Notes under the pieces: generated by a model
Databases searched by the model: none
What the model was told of the DNA's origin: nothing
What the model saw: the letters and a program-made list of their open reading frames with translations, nothing else
Part shown: piece after piece, positions 11,601-23,410 of the stretch
Layout of the letters: each line of letters opens with the position of its first letter
Numbering within the stretch: position 1 is the first letter of the stretch
From: Ifrita kowaldi
Taxonomy: Eukaryota; Chordata; Aves; Passeriformes; Cinclosomatidae
DNA length: 64,000 nucleotides
Reading direction: 5' to 3'
NCBI GenBank assembly: GCA_013398055.1
Contig: VZRS01000319.1
Location: forward strand, 1-64,000
Position numbers and translations under genes: made by a program

Positions 11601-12234
11601 TCAAATTTCTATCACGCAAGAAAAAAAGCTGTAATTAATTCCTGCTTTTAGGGAATGTTTTGCATTTCCACAACTACCTGGATTTTCGTTACAATCTTTT
11701 TCCTTTCTTCTTGGTTTCTTTCTCTCCCTTTCTCTTTTTTATTCTTTTTGCTTCAGTCAGTTGGTAACAGCAAAAACCAGACAATGATGTTGCTGCTGCT
11801 GTTCTAATTGTTGTGTCTGGAGAAATTTGTGTTCAGGCCTGGTCTGAGCTGTATTTTAGACCAGGAACTGACCTGATCATGCAGATATTTTAGTCAGGAT
11901 TTTGTTTTTTAAGTCATTCAAAGGGCTTTGAAGGGTCCTGCACTGATACAGTGTTATCTCATGGTGTCTGTATCTGTATCTTATCTTTTTACAGCTCCTT
12001 ATCATTGCAGTCATGTCAAACACGCTGATAAAGCTGGAGTTACCTGCCCCAGCGTAAGGCAGAGGTGTAACCTCCATTCCTTCGTCTGGGAAGCAAAGCA
12101 GGACAGGTGAGACTCCTCAGGTTATCTCAGAGGACACGAGATGCCCAGCTGTGGGCAACTGACTCCAGTCTTGGACCTCCTAAAGGCCAGTCTAGGAGAT
12201 TTCATTGCTCTGATCCCACTTGGAGAAGACTTCC
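8621..12234. other. 3.6-kb non-coding block, repeat-poor
   Basis: No gene or known repeat recognised. Local features are a T-run at about 10430-10442, a pyrimidine-rich tract at 11695-11750, and AT-rich blocks at 10300-10460 and 11460-11640. Short open frames in both strands show no family motifs. Confidence 0.5.
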
Positions 12235-12358
12235 TGGAATCACAGATTATCCCAGGTTGGAAGGGACCCATCAGGACCATCGAGTCCAGCTCCTGCACAG
12301 ACCATCCCCAAGAGCCACACCCTGTGCCCAAGGGTGTTGTCCAAGCTCTTCTTGATGG
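12235..12358 (-). mobile_element. CR1 LINE 3' fragment
   Basis: GGAATCACAGATTATCCCAG, GTTGGAAGGGACCCATCAGG and ACCATCGAGTCCAGCTCCTG belong to the same CR1 subfamily as at 4178 and 52700. It is truncated after the GTTGTCCAAGCTCTTC block. Confidence 0.85.
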
Positions 12359-13421
12359 TCTTTCAGGTCAAGGACAATTCAGCCCCAAGGAAAATTTTGG
12401 GAACAGCTCCAGCCCCAGGCTCCCTCTGCCTTCTTCCCAAGTTCCCTCCTCCCAGCTTTGACTTCCCCATGGCGCTTACCACGGGCAGGGGACGGGGACT
12501 GAATTTACTTCCTTGGGCAGTGAAGAGTTGCTCCCACCCCACAAGTGGAGTCACATCAATGCCGCCCAGAACAAGGACACTCAGCAAAACGGCAACAGCA
12601 GAAACAATCCCAGTCCCCTTGGAGCCCACCTCGATGACCACAGCAACGGCCCAAATGTCCTTTTTGCCACCAGGTGGAGCTGGGAGAGAATTCCGTGGAA
12701 GGGGCCAGCTGACGGCACCCCGGGATGAATGCACAACCGAAAAGAGGAATATTTGTTTGCTCATCTGGTTGCTTCCACTGCTTCTCTCAGAAAAATCTTG
12801 TCTTTCTTACAGAGAAATTTCCTCACGAAAAGCAAAGAAGGGGAGATCTCAGATAGTTTAATTTGCAGTGAATGAACTCCTGTATGGCTGGTTGGAGCTC
12901 AGTGACCTTTAGGATCTCTAAACCCAAAGCATTGTGGGGTTCTGGGGTTCTCTGGCTGACTGTTGGCTGAGAGGAACAGCGGATGCGATGCTGTTACCGT
13001 TTACCTCGTGTGCAACTGCTTGGTCAGTGTTCGCTCCTGCCCGTGGTCACCTCACAGCTCAGGACTGTCCAGGCTTGCTGGCAACAAGGCTGGCTTCAAG
13101 CTGTTCCCGTGGAACTTCCATCCCCACCCTTTGGTGACTGCTCATGGAGTGGCAGCAGCGTTCCTGAGCATCCTCCTGGTTCAGCCCTGGGCCGGTGGGT
13201 GTGGAAATGCTCTGCCTTTGCTCTTCTCCCATCCACGAGAGGCTCTCAACCCCAGGAGACACTGAGGCAGCTTCTCCCGCCCAGCAGCTCGTAGGAGCCA
13301 CTTCTGTAGACAGGTGGGGTTGGCCTTTTCTCCCGGGTAACAAGGAGAAACCTCCCCACCGCCAGCTCAGATGTCCCTCACTGGGCAGAGCAGAGAAATA
13401 TTTTCCCAGAGTGTTCACAAG
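12359..13421. other. Non-coding stretch, nothing recognised
   Basis: GC-moderate sequence. A 213-codon open frame starting at 12220 crosses from the CR1 fragment into this stretch. It has no recognisable domain and I do not accept it as a gene. Confidence 0.5.
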
Positions 13422-13608
13422 ACCATAGAAACCCAGAAGGGTTTGGGTTGAAGGGACCTTAAAGCTCGTCTCATTCCACCCCTGCCATGGGCAGGGACAC
13501 CTTCCTTTGCTCCAAGCCCATCCAGCCTGGCCTTGAGCACTTCCAGGGGCATCCACAACTTCCCTGAGGAACTGCCACCCTCACAGTAAAGGACTTCTCT
13601 CTCTCCAA
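13422..13608 (-). mobile_element. CR1 LINE 3' fragment
   Basis: GGGTTTGGGTTGAAGGGACC, CTGCCATGGGCAGGGACACC, CCAGCCTGGCCTTGAGCAC and CACCCTCACAGTAAAGGAC are consecutive CR1 blocks in reverse complement. The 5' limit is blurred near 13608. Confidence 0.9.
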
Positions 13609-14332
13609 TTTTACTTACACCCAACCAGGGTGTTTCTAGCCTCTCTTTTTTTGTTTCCCCCAGCTGTGCCATTCCTTCCCCACGCTGGTTTATGTCTTTT
13701 CCATACACTCGGCATCTTTCACAGGGCTGGTGGAAAGGCTTTGCAAGCTCCCATGGAGGTACCCTAGGTCATAAAATTCATGTTACTGAATGCTGTGCAA
13801 ACAAGTGAGGTCACCCTGTTTAGTAAATCTGTTTTTCCCCCGACTGAGGATAAAACCTTGTTCTCTCAGAATGCTGGAAAGTCTTAACACCTTCCTTTTT
13901 TTTTTTCCTCTCTTTTTTTTCCTTCTTTTGCTCATTTTCAATTCCCTCCGTTGGTTCCCCCTTGTGAGTATCCCACCTGTTTATCCAACGCTGTTATTGT
14001 TGTTGGATAACTGGAAAAGATCTGCCTTTGGTGAGCAGTCTCCCAGCCCACAATGCTGCCTTTTTCTCAGCAAAGACGCTGAGGATCACTAATACCAGCT
14101 TTATTTTCCTTGGCACTTCCCGGAGCTGGAGCCACCCAGCCTTTCCTTGCCGAGTGCTTCTTAATCAATATTAAAGGGCTGACAGTGCAGGCAGCTTCCC
14201 TCTGCAAATAATTATTAATCAATGGTGTGGGGCTTTGGTGGGGAAGGGAGCTCAAGAAGCCTTTAGGATGGGAGGGTGCCTGAACTGGGTTTTGGCTGAG
14301 GGGATGGGTGTTTATGTCAGGTATTGGTGCTT
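13609..14332. other. Non-coding stretch with pyrimidine tract
   Basis: A T/C-rich run occupies about 13890-13930. No gene recognised. Confidence 0.5.
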
Positions 14333-14535
14333 AGAGTAGATAGAAAAAAGGACATTTTTTACAATGAGGGTGGTAAAACACTGGCACAGAGAGGTGGTGG
14401 ATGCCCCATCCCTGGAAACATTTAAGGACAAGTTGAACAGAGCTCGATTTAGTTGAAGATGTCCCTGCTCATGTCAGGGAAGTTGGAGTAAACGGCCTTC
14501 AAAGGTCCCTTCCAACCCAAACCATTCTGCGATTC
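14333..14535 (+). mobile_element. CR1 LINE 3' fragment
   Basis: ACAATGAGGGTGGTAAAACA, CTGGCACAGAGAGGTGGTGG, CCCTGGAAACATTTAAGG and finally TTCCAACCCAAACCATTCTG give a sense-oriented CR1 3' end of about 200 bases. It is one of the better preserved plus-strand copies in the left half. Confidence 0.92.
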
Positions 14536-15354
14536 AAGAATCCACCTCAAGCCCAGACTTCATTTGAAATTCTGGAGTAGCTCAAGTTGTATATTGACAT
14601 TCCTTAATTTAAGGAATATTTAGATTCTTAACTGAATCAATATATTTTAAAAACAAAGGGTGTAAGAATTTAAATTATGAGAAAATAAAGAATTGGCTCT
14701 ACGTAAACACTGTTTGAATTTAGTCGTTGGTCCCATACTGCTCCTGAGTACCCTGATTAAAATATTTAAATTCTTTCAATTTAAAAGGATTCAATTCCAA
14801 TATAATAATTTTCTGTGAAATGCATCTTCTGAGAAAGAAATTCTTGGAGAGCAGAAACAAAACCCACTCTTTGTGACCTTGATACTGCAAAGCCCTGCCT
14901 GTGAGCCAATGGGAAATTTTCTGCAGGAATGCTTTCCTGTTGGAAAAAGCCAATTTGATAAAACCGATATGGTTTGTAAATAGCGATTCTGACGAGCTTT
15001 CTTGAAAAAGAAAAGTTTTGGTTTTCAGTTTCAGGAAGTGTTTTTATTCCTGTTTTTTCTTTAGATGCTGCAGCATATTGTTTACATAAAAACAATGAAC
15101 CTCAGCTCGGTCCCAGATTTTGTCTTTACTGACATTTATATCAACTGCAAGTGTCCTTTTCCCTCAGAGCCCTGTTTAGTGGGAAATCTTGAAAATATTT
15201 TGCTTTCCTTTGCATCCAGACTGGAAAGATATTTGAAAGCATGGGATTTACCACAGAATGGAAAGTTGGATTCCGCTCCAGCTCTGGCGCTCACAGGTAA
15301 CGGGCGCTTTACGGTGCCTTTTAAAAAGGATACGGGCCCAGATTGTGGAAAAGC
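14536..15354. other. Non-coding stretch, AT-rich at left
   Basis: 14560-14830 is AT-rich with repeated AATTTAAA-like words. Nothing recognised as a gene. Confidence 0.5.
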
Positions 15355-15420
15355 CTTTCCAGGAACGTGGTAGAACCCCCCGTTGCTTGAGGAATGTTAA
15401 AGCTGATTTGACAAAGCCCC
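15355..15420 (+). mobile_element. Possible old CR1 LINE fragment
   Basis: AACGTGGTAGAACCCCCCG, then TTGACAAAGCCCC, resembles the CR1 block 'GTGGAGTCTCCATCC ... ACTGGACACGGTCC' in sense orientation. The terminal signature is missing. The assignment rests on this one block. Confidence 0.35.
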
Positions 15421-17414
15421 GGAGAATATGTTCTTGAGGGCAATTTGGGATTGGCAGGCAAGTGGACGGGTTGCCTTAAGACATTCTTTATGCTTCCATG
15501 AAGGGAGGACAAAATGTTTATTTTGGTTTCAGGGTTTAATAGGTTTGGAGATATTTCAAGCTACTGGAGGCTTCAAAATTATTCAGCCCAGAGACTTCTC
15601 CATAGGTTTTTTTTTTTTTTTTTTCAGGACTAAGAGCAATCTGGGCAGTAACAAAACTCCAGCTATCGACACAAAACATCTCTCGTCTCACAGCTGGGGT
15701 CAAAAAGCACTTTTCTACCTGAAGAATGAGATTTTAGAGGGCAAAGTTTTCTGCCTCTGTCACTGCACTATTAAATTTCCTGGAACCTTCAGTCAAACTG
15801 ACTTGGGAAAAGTTCAATCTGTGAGAAATAAAATTCCTGAAGTGAATATTAATTCTTCAAATGAGCATTAATAGTTGTTTTCTGCAGTAGGGCGAGTGTC
15901 TCATGTCCTCCTCGTCTCCGTTTCCGTTGGCTGTTGACGTTTCCGTGAGGCTTTGCAAGGAACCGTGTTTTCTCCAGAATGTGGAGACTTTCCTGCCTTT
16001 CAGTTTTCCAACTGCACGTCAGGGAGCCAAAGTCCTTGGAAATGTCAACTCCGAGGGGAAACAGGTGATGTGAACTCGCCATGAGTAAGGCTGGAGGGTG
16101 GCTGCAGGAATATGACATTCCAAGAGTTTTACATAAAAATGCCGATCTGCTGGAGCATGAAATGACCCTGCTGGTCTTTTTTTTTTTTCCTTTTCCCTTC
16201 TTTTCCTGCCTCTTTTAATTGTGTGTGTCCTTCTCACTGCGCCGTGGGTTGTGTGTTTTGGATGGGAAGGAACCTCCTGCTCTCTCGTGTGACAGGATCC
16301 AAGGACGGGCCCACCAAGAGCAGATAAAACCTCGGGAAATCTCCGAATCCAAGTGTGAGTCACCAGAAGAGTTGATTTGAAAGGACAGCTGTACTAACAT
16401 TGACTAAGATGCCTATTAAAAATACTGGCAGCCATGGAGGGATCACTCAGTATTTGATCATCCATTTTGGAAATTAGTAAAACAATCCACAGAGATTCTG
16501 AATAATATTTTTCATGTCAAGATAAGAACTTTTAATTTGTGGGCGTTTTTTAGCGTTTTACGATTTCCTCCCAATTTGACTCAGGAAATCATAGAAACAC
16601 AAAATACTCCTACTTTGGTGGAACTGATATTTGAAACAAAAACAGAAGCCTAGGCAATGTTTGGTGAACCTAATTATGATTTTCCCCCATGATCCATTAT
16701 TCTCTTTATTAGCCTGTGACAAACTGCCTGAGGTTTCTGGGAAATGAGCAATTAATTCCGTGCCCTCAGGGGCTCAGTTTGTGTGTGGTTTAGTGCCTGG
16801 GTAGTGCACGAGGTTTTGGGGGCAGCTGGAGCCTTTCTGGGAAAATCCTCAGCGATGAAGATCCCTTTCCCATGGGACTGGATCTGCTTGATCCCTCAAA
16901 GCCCCATGTTCAGGTGTGGGTTTGGGACCGCATCGCAAGGTTGGTCCCTGTACCTGGCAGTCGTAACCCTCCATGTATTTTATCCCTCGGGAATGCCTTG
17001 CTAAGCCCAGGAACGTGTCCATTCATTCCGAGCATCAGTGCAGCCAAGGTGGGGGGCAATGCTGGTGCTCAAATCCTCGGAAATGAGGAGCCGGTTGTTT
17101 TTCTGTGTGAATTCCATGGTGGGACAAACCTGGTTCCTCCCAAAGTCAGGGTTCCTCCCAAAGTCATGACTTTGGTGAGGAAGGACCCACAGCCAGATTT
17201 CTGGGGCCAGGGTGAGCTTCAGGAAGGGATTTTCCTTGAGTTTCCTTCCTGGGAATCCCAACCTTCAACCTCGGTCAGTCAATCCTTCCTACTTTCCCCC
17301 CCGATCCCTTACCCTGTGCCAGAGTGGGATGCAGCAGCGTAGGGGCTTTGCTGTTTGCTCTCTCCAGAGATATGGGGATAAATGGATTCAGTGTGCAGAC
17401 CTCTTGGGAACTAG
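15421..17414. other. 2-kb non-coding block
   Basis: No gene or repeat family recognised. T-runs lie at about 15607-15624 and 16178-16190. Confidence 0.5.
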
Positions 17415-17473
17415 GGAATCATGGAATACCCTGAGTCGGAAGGGATCCTCAAGGATCATCGGAGTCCAAGTCC
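17415..17473 (-). mobile_element. CR1 LINE 3'-terminal stub
   Basis: GGAATCATGGAATACCCTGA, then GTCGGAAGGGATCCTCAAGG and ATCATCGGAGTCCAA, is the reverse-complement terminus of the 'GAGTCCAACTCC' CR1 subfamily. Confidence 0.8.
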
Positions 17474-17810
17474 TTTAGATGGGACATTTCTGTATTTGCT
17501 CACATTTCCGCAGCTCTCTGCTGTACTGGGGGTTTGGGGGGATATCAGGGCTGCTTCTGTTGCTTGTTGCAATAGAAATAATCATTTCGATGAGAACAAA
17601 ATTATTTTTTAATATGAAAATCTTCTTTAACTGAGGTTTTAACTGAAGAGATGAAACTTGTATTTCCTGGGGTTTTGTTTTGGGGTTTTTTGGTGCTTTT
17701 TTTAAAATTTGGTTTGCTTTTTGTTTGTTTGTTTGAGGTTTTGTTTTGTTTTGTTGGGGTTTTTTCTCTCCCAAAGGAGAGAGGGGCAAAAACACTTTCC
17801 AAGGTTAACA
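17474..17810. repeat. T/G-rich low-complexity stretch
   Basis: Within this gap, about 17635-17765 is dominated by TTTTGTTTTG and TTTGTTTG words. It is simple sequence without a gene. Confidence 0.6.
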
Positions 17811-17870
17811 GTTGGACTTTATGATCTCAAAGGTCTTTTCCACCCCAAATGATTCTGTGATCCCGTGACT
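17811..17870 (+). mobile_element. CR1 LINE 3'-terminal stub
   Basis: GGACTTTATGATCTCAAAGG, TCTTTTCCACCCCAAATG and ATTCTGTGATCC are the sense CR1 3' end with tail. Confidence 0.82.
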
Positions 17871-18110
17871 CTACATTTGTGTGAGCCTGTGTGCAAATGA
17901 AAGCAGAAGGTATAAATAATATGAGTAGGAAAACACATTTTCTTTTCAAGTGCCGTAAACATGCTGCTTTCTTAAGAGATTTCAGGCGTTTTTCTTACCT
18001 CAAGACAAAATTGAGCTCACTGAGCACTTGCTGAAAAATAGCAGAGACATGGAGGCCCATGGGAGAGCAGCCCAAGAACTGGTACCAAGGAGAGTGACCA
18101 CGGATATGCT

Positions 18111-18213
18111 GAAATTGAAATTGAAATTGGAATTGAAATTGGAATTGAAATTGGAATTGAAATTGGAATTGGAATTGGAATTGGAATTGAAATTGGAATT
18201 GAAATTGAAATTC
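18111..18213. repeat. (RAATTG)n hexanucleotide array
   Basis: About 17 units mix AAATTG and GAATTG variants. The variants alternate regularly in the centre (AAATTG/GAATTG), implying growth by slippage or duplication of a 12-base dimer. Open frames across it encode only K/L/E or N/F/S periodicity and are artefacts. Confidence 0.95.
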
Positions 18214-18314
18214 AGACCTCTCATGTCCAAGATGAGATGTGGCCTCACTCAGGGCAGGTGCTGGAGGGAGGGTGATGGATGGTGGTGCTCATGCCATGAC
18301 AACAAAGCCTGGGT

Positions 18315-18400
18315 TATCTTATCTTCCAATAACCCTTTTCTTATCTCATCTTATCTTCCAATAACTCTTATCTTCCAGTAACTCTTATCTTCCAATAACT
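18315..18400. repeat. 17-bp tandem repeat (CTTATCTTCCAATAACT type)
   Basis: Three to four copies of a TCTTATCTTCCARTAAC-like unit in tandem, the first ones interrupted. It starts 100 bases after the hexanucleotide array. Confidence 0.85.
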
Positions 18401-21400
18401 GATGGTTTCCAATCAGGCCCTCAGTGTCTGTACATGAATTCTGCCATGCAGTGGTCCTGGTGTTGTCCTCCCTATTCCAGAGAAGAGGATCAAGGGACAG
18501 GAGAGATTTCCATCCATTCATTGCCCTTGCCTGTGCTAATACTCAAGGAGAATCCCTCTCTCACCAGAGATGACTTACATCGCTCTGACTCAAGCCAGGC
18601 TGTCAAAACCTCTCTCCATGAATCCACGTTTTACAAGAAGTGGGGGATCTTCTGCCTTTCTAACCTCTGAAGAGACCGGGAACGACTGATGAAGGAAACC
18701 ACTGAAAGAGAAGCAGAACTTCATCCCTCTCCCCAAAGTCATCCTCCGTCTTGCCACGGTGGTACTGGATGAAATTCAGATTTGTGCTACTCCCTGATGA
18801 AAATCCACTTTTCCCCATGCTCCTGTTGACAACCTGCCAGGAAAGGTTATTAGATACCATCCCTAAAGCCTGTGTACACTGACCTGTTCTGAGGGAATCA
18901 AATGAAAGCCTATTCCCGCCCCAGCCTGGGCCCACCCAGGGAGCAGCAGGCTGGTGGCTTGACAAAACTCGGATTATTCTGTCCAGAAAGCCGCGCTTTT
19001 AATGGATTAAACATCTCTGTCTTTTGTGGTTGCCTGCTTAAGAAAGAAAATCATTACAAGAAGAAAATGTTGAACTGATGTATATTTTCATCTTCTGATT
19101 CAGAGTCATTTTTCTTTCCTCCCCGCCTTCCTCCTCTCCTGCTTTTCTCCGTACAAAGGAGTAAATTTTGCCTCCATGATATTTCTTTGGCTGAACATGA
19201 TTCAGCACCGCTGGTGCCCTAAATCAAGGTAATCAAAATAATCCTGTTCTTTTAATCCAGCCACTGGACCCAACCCTCTGTACGACATATATATTTTTTT
19301 CCGAAGGTTTGGCTCTGACATCACTGAAATATTGCAGCAAAATATCAGGAATAAACCAGCATTGTTCGTTCCTGCTTTTATCCCCAGCCAAACACCCGCA
19401 GCTCTCCACAGGCCTCAAAGAAGACCTGGCTGCCTAGAAATGCCCGAGCAGGATTCCTTCTCCAGTGCTGGGCCACTGCAGGAAGAGGATTCATTAAGGG
19501 GAAAATCTGGAATTAAAGAGTCCGAGAGAATTTTACAGAGGGGAAAAAACCCACAACAACAACACAACAAAAATCAAAGAAGATCCTGGGCCAACTCCAG
19601 GCTGATGCCAACCAGCAGAGCTCTAACAATGTCCAAAGCTATCTCTGTTTGATCCAGATGGAGATTTGACCTGGGATATTCCATCTGAGGCTCCCGTTTG
19701 CAATGCAAGGATGTGGAGTCAGTGGTGGTTTTTCCCATGAAGCCATAAAAATGAGCTCCTGCGTTCATTTTCTCCACGTCCACTGAGCTCTGCTGATCCA
19801 CCCCAAGGTCTGCTGCGCTCTCTCGCCTCTCCAGCCCACCCAGGCTGCTGTTGGTCACTTCCACGGGTGGGAACAGTGGTGGTGGAATGGATTTGCCTCT
19901 TGAGGGCCCGAGAGGCTGATAAGGAGTGTGGGAACTCCACCAGCAAGGCGGGTAATGTCTGATATCCCGGGTTTTGATCTTAGCTTGTGCTCTAAATCTC
20001 CTCTTTGCTGTGTGAGTGGCTTTCTCCTCTTGCTTCCACAGCTAAACCTCCTGGAAAGCAGAAGTTTTCAGCTCAGATACAACATTTAATCACAACTATG
20101 TTGTTTAAAGGACTAAGCTGACATCTTTATATTGTGCCAAAATGGATTATATGAGGAAACTGGACAAAACTAAGTATCAGTGTAAGATTCCAGCGCTCAC
20201 TGGAGATGTTCCCAAGTTTTGGACTTTCTTTTTCTAGGAAAGAAAACACCTGCTGCCTTCCATATGACCACTACAGGTGATTACCGCTGTTAAAAATAGA
20301 AGCTTTGGTGCCTAAATCTTAAAATGCAGAAAATTATAGGTATAGATGTACCTAAATCCACAGCTTCTGAAAATTTTATGCATGTTCTTCCTGATTTTTT
20401 TTGAGGCTGTGAGGTCTGGAAATCAGCATGAACAGTTAAATTTTGCTCCCAGTCTCTCTCCACTGATACCAGGGAGGCTGCATCAATTCCTCGTTTGAAA
20501 CGTTGGCTCTGGGAAGTTGCTGAAAGTTCCTGGGAAGGAACCAGCTCAAAGTTTCAGGGAATCTCACTGAGAAGTTATGAGTAACAGGAAAAAACCAAAG
20601 GCCAAAGCTGGCTTTCCAGCTAACCATTTATTTTCCCAGAGAAGTCCCTTATTAATTTTTATGGTGCATAAATACCAGAAAACGAGACACCGTTAATTAG
20701 TGACTGGTTTTGGTCTTCGTACTCAACTCCGTTCAATCCAAGCCAAACGGGGATTTTTTTGCTTTAATTTTTTTTTTTTTTTAAGAGTCAGAGAAAAGTT
20801 CATATGTCGATAGATGGGTTTTGGTGTTTATTTGACTTTCTGAGCAAGTCTGATCCTAATTTAAATTAGTGCTGTTTTCTTTTTATTCCAATCCCTGGGA
20901 CCCTCTCTCACAAAACATTATTCTTCACCTCCACCCCAAATATTCCAGGACGTGCATCTTGGTGCTTTAGAGATAGATACAGCACCTAGAAGAGGGAATT
21001 CCACCCAAAATCTATTGGCTCAACACAGATGTCCATGGGCATCCTTGGGGTGGTGAGGGAGCCCTTTGGGAAGTGCCTTGCTGAGATGGATGAGTGTCGG
21101 ATGTGCAGTTCCTCTCAGCCAGCATTCCCAGTCCAAAAGTAGGAGAGAAAAGGCAGGAGATGACCCCCAGGAGATGATGCCCTGGATCTGCGCAGAGGGC
21201 TCCAGCACAAGAAGAATTTTGTCAGCCAGAGTGGCACCAACAACATCTTCCTCCTCTGGCAGAGGAATCCTTGGAGTTGACCTTCATCCCTTGTCTCTCA
21301 TGGAGGCTGTCACCCAGAGGAGGATTGGGATGGGCACCTCATTGTAATCCAGGGAGACAGAGATTCCCTTGACCCTGATCACCTGGAGTTTGGAGACATC

Positions 21401-23322
21401 CCTGACGGACCTGACCAATGTGCAGTTCCTCTTTGCTCTCTCAGTTGCTGACAGGTTTTTTCCTCATGTGGAACTTGTTTAAATGCTTCTGTGGAAGACC
21501 CATCCTTCAAAAAATTGCGGATTATCACACCAAGAATCTACTCTATGAAATTCCTGAACCTGAGAGGATTTGAGTGCAGTGAGTTATTGGCCACTGGCAC
21601 TGGTAAAGGGAGGTGTTTCTCCGAGCCTGCATCTGCCAGTAAATCACACAGAAGTCTGACTTTTAATCTGTTTGCATTTTGGAGACGTGCCTTAGGTGCT
21701 GTGGTAACCCTTCTGTTGCCAGGCTGTGTTTCAGTGCTGGCCACAGGGCTGGCTCCAGCAGGACTTCCAGAGGCCCACAGGAGGTATAGAAAGAGCATTC
21801 ACTGAGTCTTCAGCACCTAAACTCACTTAGATACCCAGAAAAAAAAAAAAAGTAAAATCTAAATATCCAAGCCCAGTTTGGTTTGAAAACCTTGGAGATT
21901 GGATTTACTGGTGGGATCACACCCTGTTATGTCTGAACAATACATCCTCAATCCAAAGCAACAATATCCTCCTGCAGAAACCAAGCTTTGGGTTTGTGTC
22001 AAGGTCTCATTGCAGATCCAACACTTCTGCTCCAATTCCCACCAAGTCAGGAAAAGAAATCCACCTTACAAGGTGTTTTTCTGTATCCTCTGCTGTCCCG
22101 CTGGATGAAAGATTAGATTGGTTACACCTCATGCTGGTTCGAGGTGTAAAATTCTTTCAGAATCTCTCCATCTGGAACAGATTTGCTTCATTTGGGGTGA
22201 GGGTATTGCTGGAATGTGTCTGGTTCCAGCTGAGAGATGAGTTACGTTGATCACTGCACAGATGGTCCAACAGCCAAGCTACAAATTTACGTTCCAAATA
22301 AACAATTCCTCCTTTTTAAATTTTTTTTTAAAATTGTGATTACACAAAGGACCTCTCTATCAGCTGGAGGAGTTTAGCTTGAAAAGATGGGTAAGGACTG
22401 AAAGTTTCAAAGATTTCTTCATGCCCCAAAAGGAGGAGGTGGGAAGGAGGTAGAATGGGCTTTTTCTGCCTCACTGTGCTGTGGTTTCATCTCCAGTTCT
22501 CAGTGTCCCACCTCATGCCCAGCTGTCGTGCAGTAATACCATCATGGAGCATCCATCAACCCATCCATGTTGTTGTTTGGTTATTTTTGACCTCTATCTG
22601 CTTAGTGAAATAATTATTACACAGAGGAACTAATTCCAGAAGCCACTATAAATCAGAGCAAGGAACACAGCGCACTGAAAGCGTTTTGCCTCCAGGCTCT
22701 GCCAACCCTTTGGAATGAGAAGACAATGTAAAAATTGGAGATCTGGGTGTTCAGACCACAGAGCTGGGAAAATGGAGTTGTCTGAGTGTAGGGTGGTGAG
22801 AAATGGTGTGAAAATTACAGGTCTGAGACTCGAGCACAGCTGTGGAGCACCCAGGGGTATGTGCTGCTCTGGCTTTCTGCTATTCTTGGCTCTCGCAGTC
22901 CCTCTGAAGTGGCAGATGACATCTTGAGAGTCTCCATGCGTGACATGATCCGTGTGCTCTGGGAAAACTCCGTTCGGGATTAACGTGCTGTTTGCTCAGG
23001 AGAAAGCCTGGAGGTCTTGGAGAGGCCGAAGCTCGGTGTCATTCAGGGGAATTCATTCCCAGGAGTTGCCCGAGTGGAGCAGCAGGAATTTGGGAGCCTT
23101 GGGAAAGGCTCGTGTGTGTTCAGGGTGTTCAGAGGGGTAAATGTTCTCTCTGGGCCCTTCTTGCCTTCTCTGCTGTTCCACCCCAGTGCTGGATAACGTG
23201 TGTGGGCATGGAGAGCTCTTCCAGAGGCTGGTTTAGGGCCCGGTGCTTTTACCAGTAAAACTGGACTCATTTTTTCAATATTTGCCCGAAATCACTGTTG
23301 ACGTTACAGTTTAACTGAAGAC
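18401..23322. other. 4.9-kb repeat-poor non-coding block
   Basis: I see no CR1, LTR, gene or RNA gene. Isolated A/T runs lie at about 20755-20785, 21839-21852 and 22317-22335. Together with the following stretch this is the longest CR1-free part of the window. Confidence 0.5.
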
Positions 23323-23410
23323 AGACTCACTTGTGGCTTAGGAGATGTAGGTGCAAGTCCCAAGTGGGATTCTGCACAAGCCACTTGAACCTCCCCGTGC
23401 CTTGGCTGGT
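23323..23410 (+). mobile_element. Possible ancient MIR/CORE-SINE relic
   Basis: GCACAAGCCACTTGAACC followed by TCCCCGTGCCTTGGC resembles the MIR core 'GGCAAGTCACTTAACC-TCTCTGTGCCTCAG'. Only the core is visible and it is diverged. Such relics are sparse but known in birds. Confidence 0.35.

Noticed and set aside
12220..12861. 213-codon plus-strand frame
   Set aside because: It starts inside a reverse-oriented CR1 fragment and has no recognisable domain. It is probably a chance frame in GC-moderate DNA.
15520..15605. Further CR1 piece after the one at 15355
   Set aside because: No CR1 block could be matched. The T-run at 15607 is plain simple sequence.
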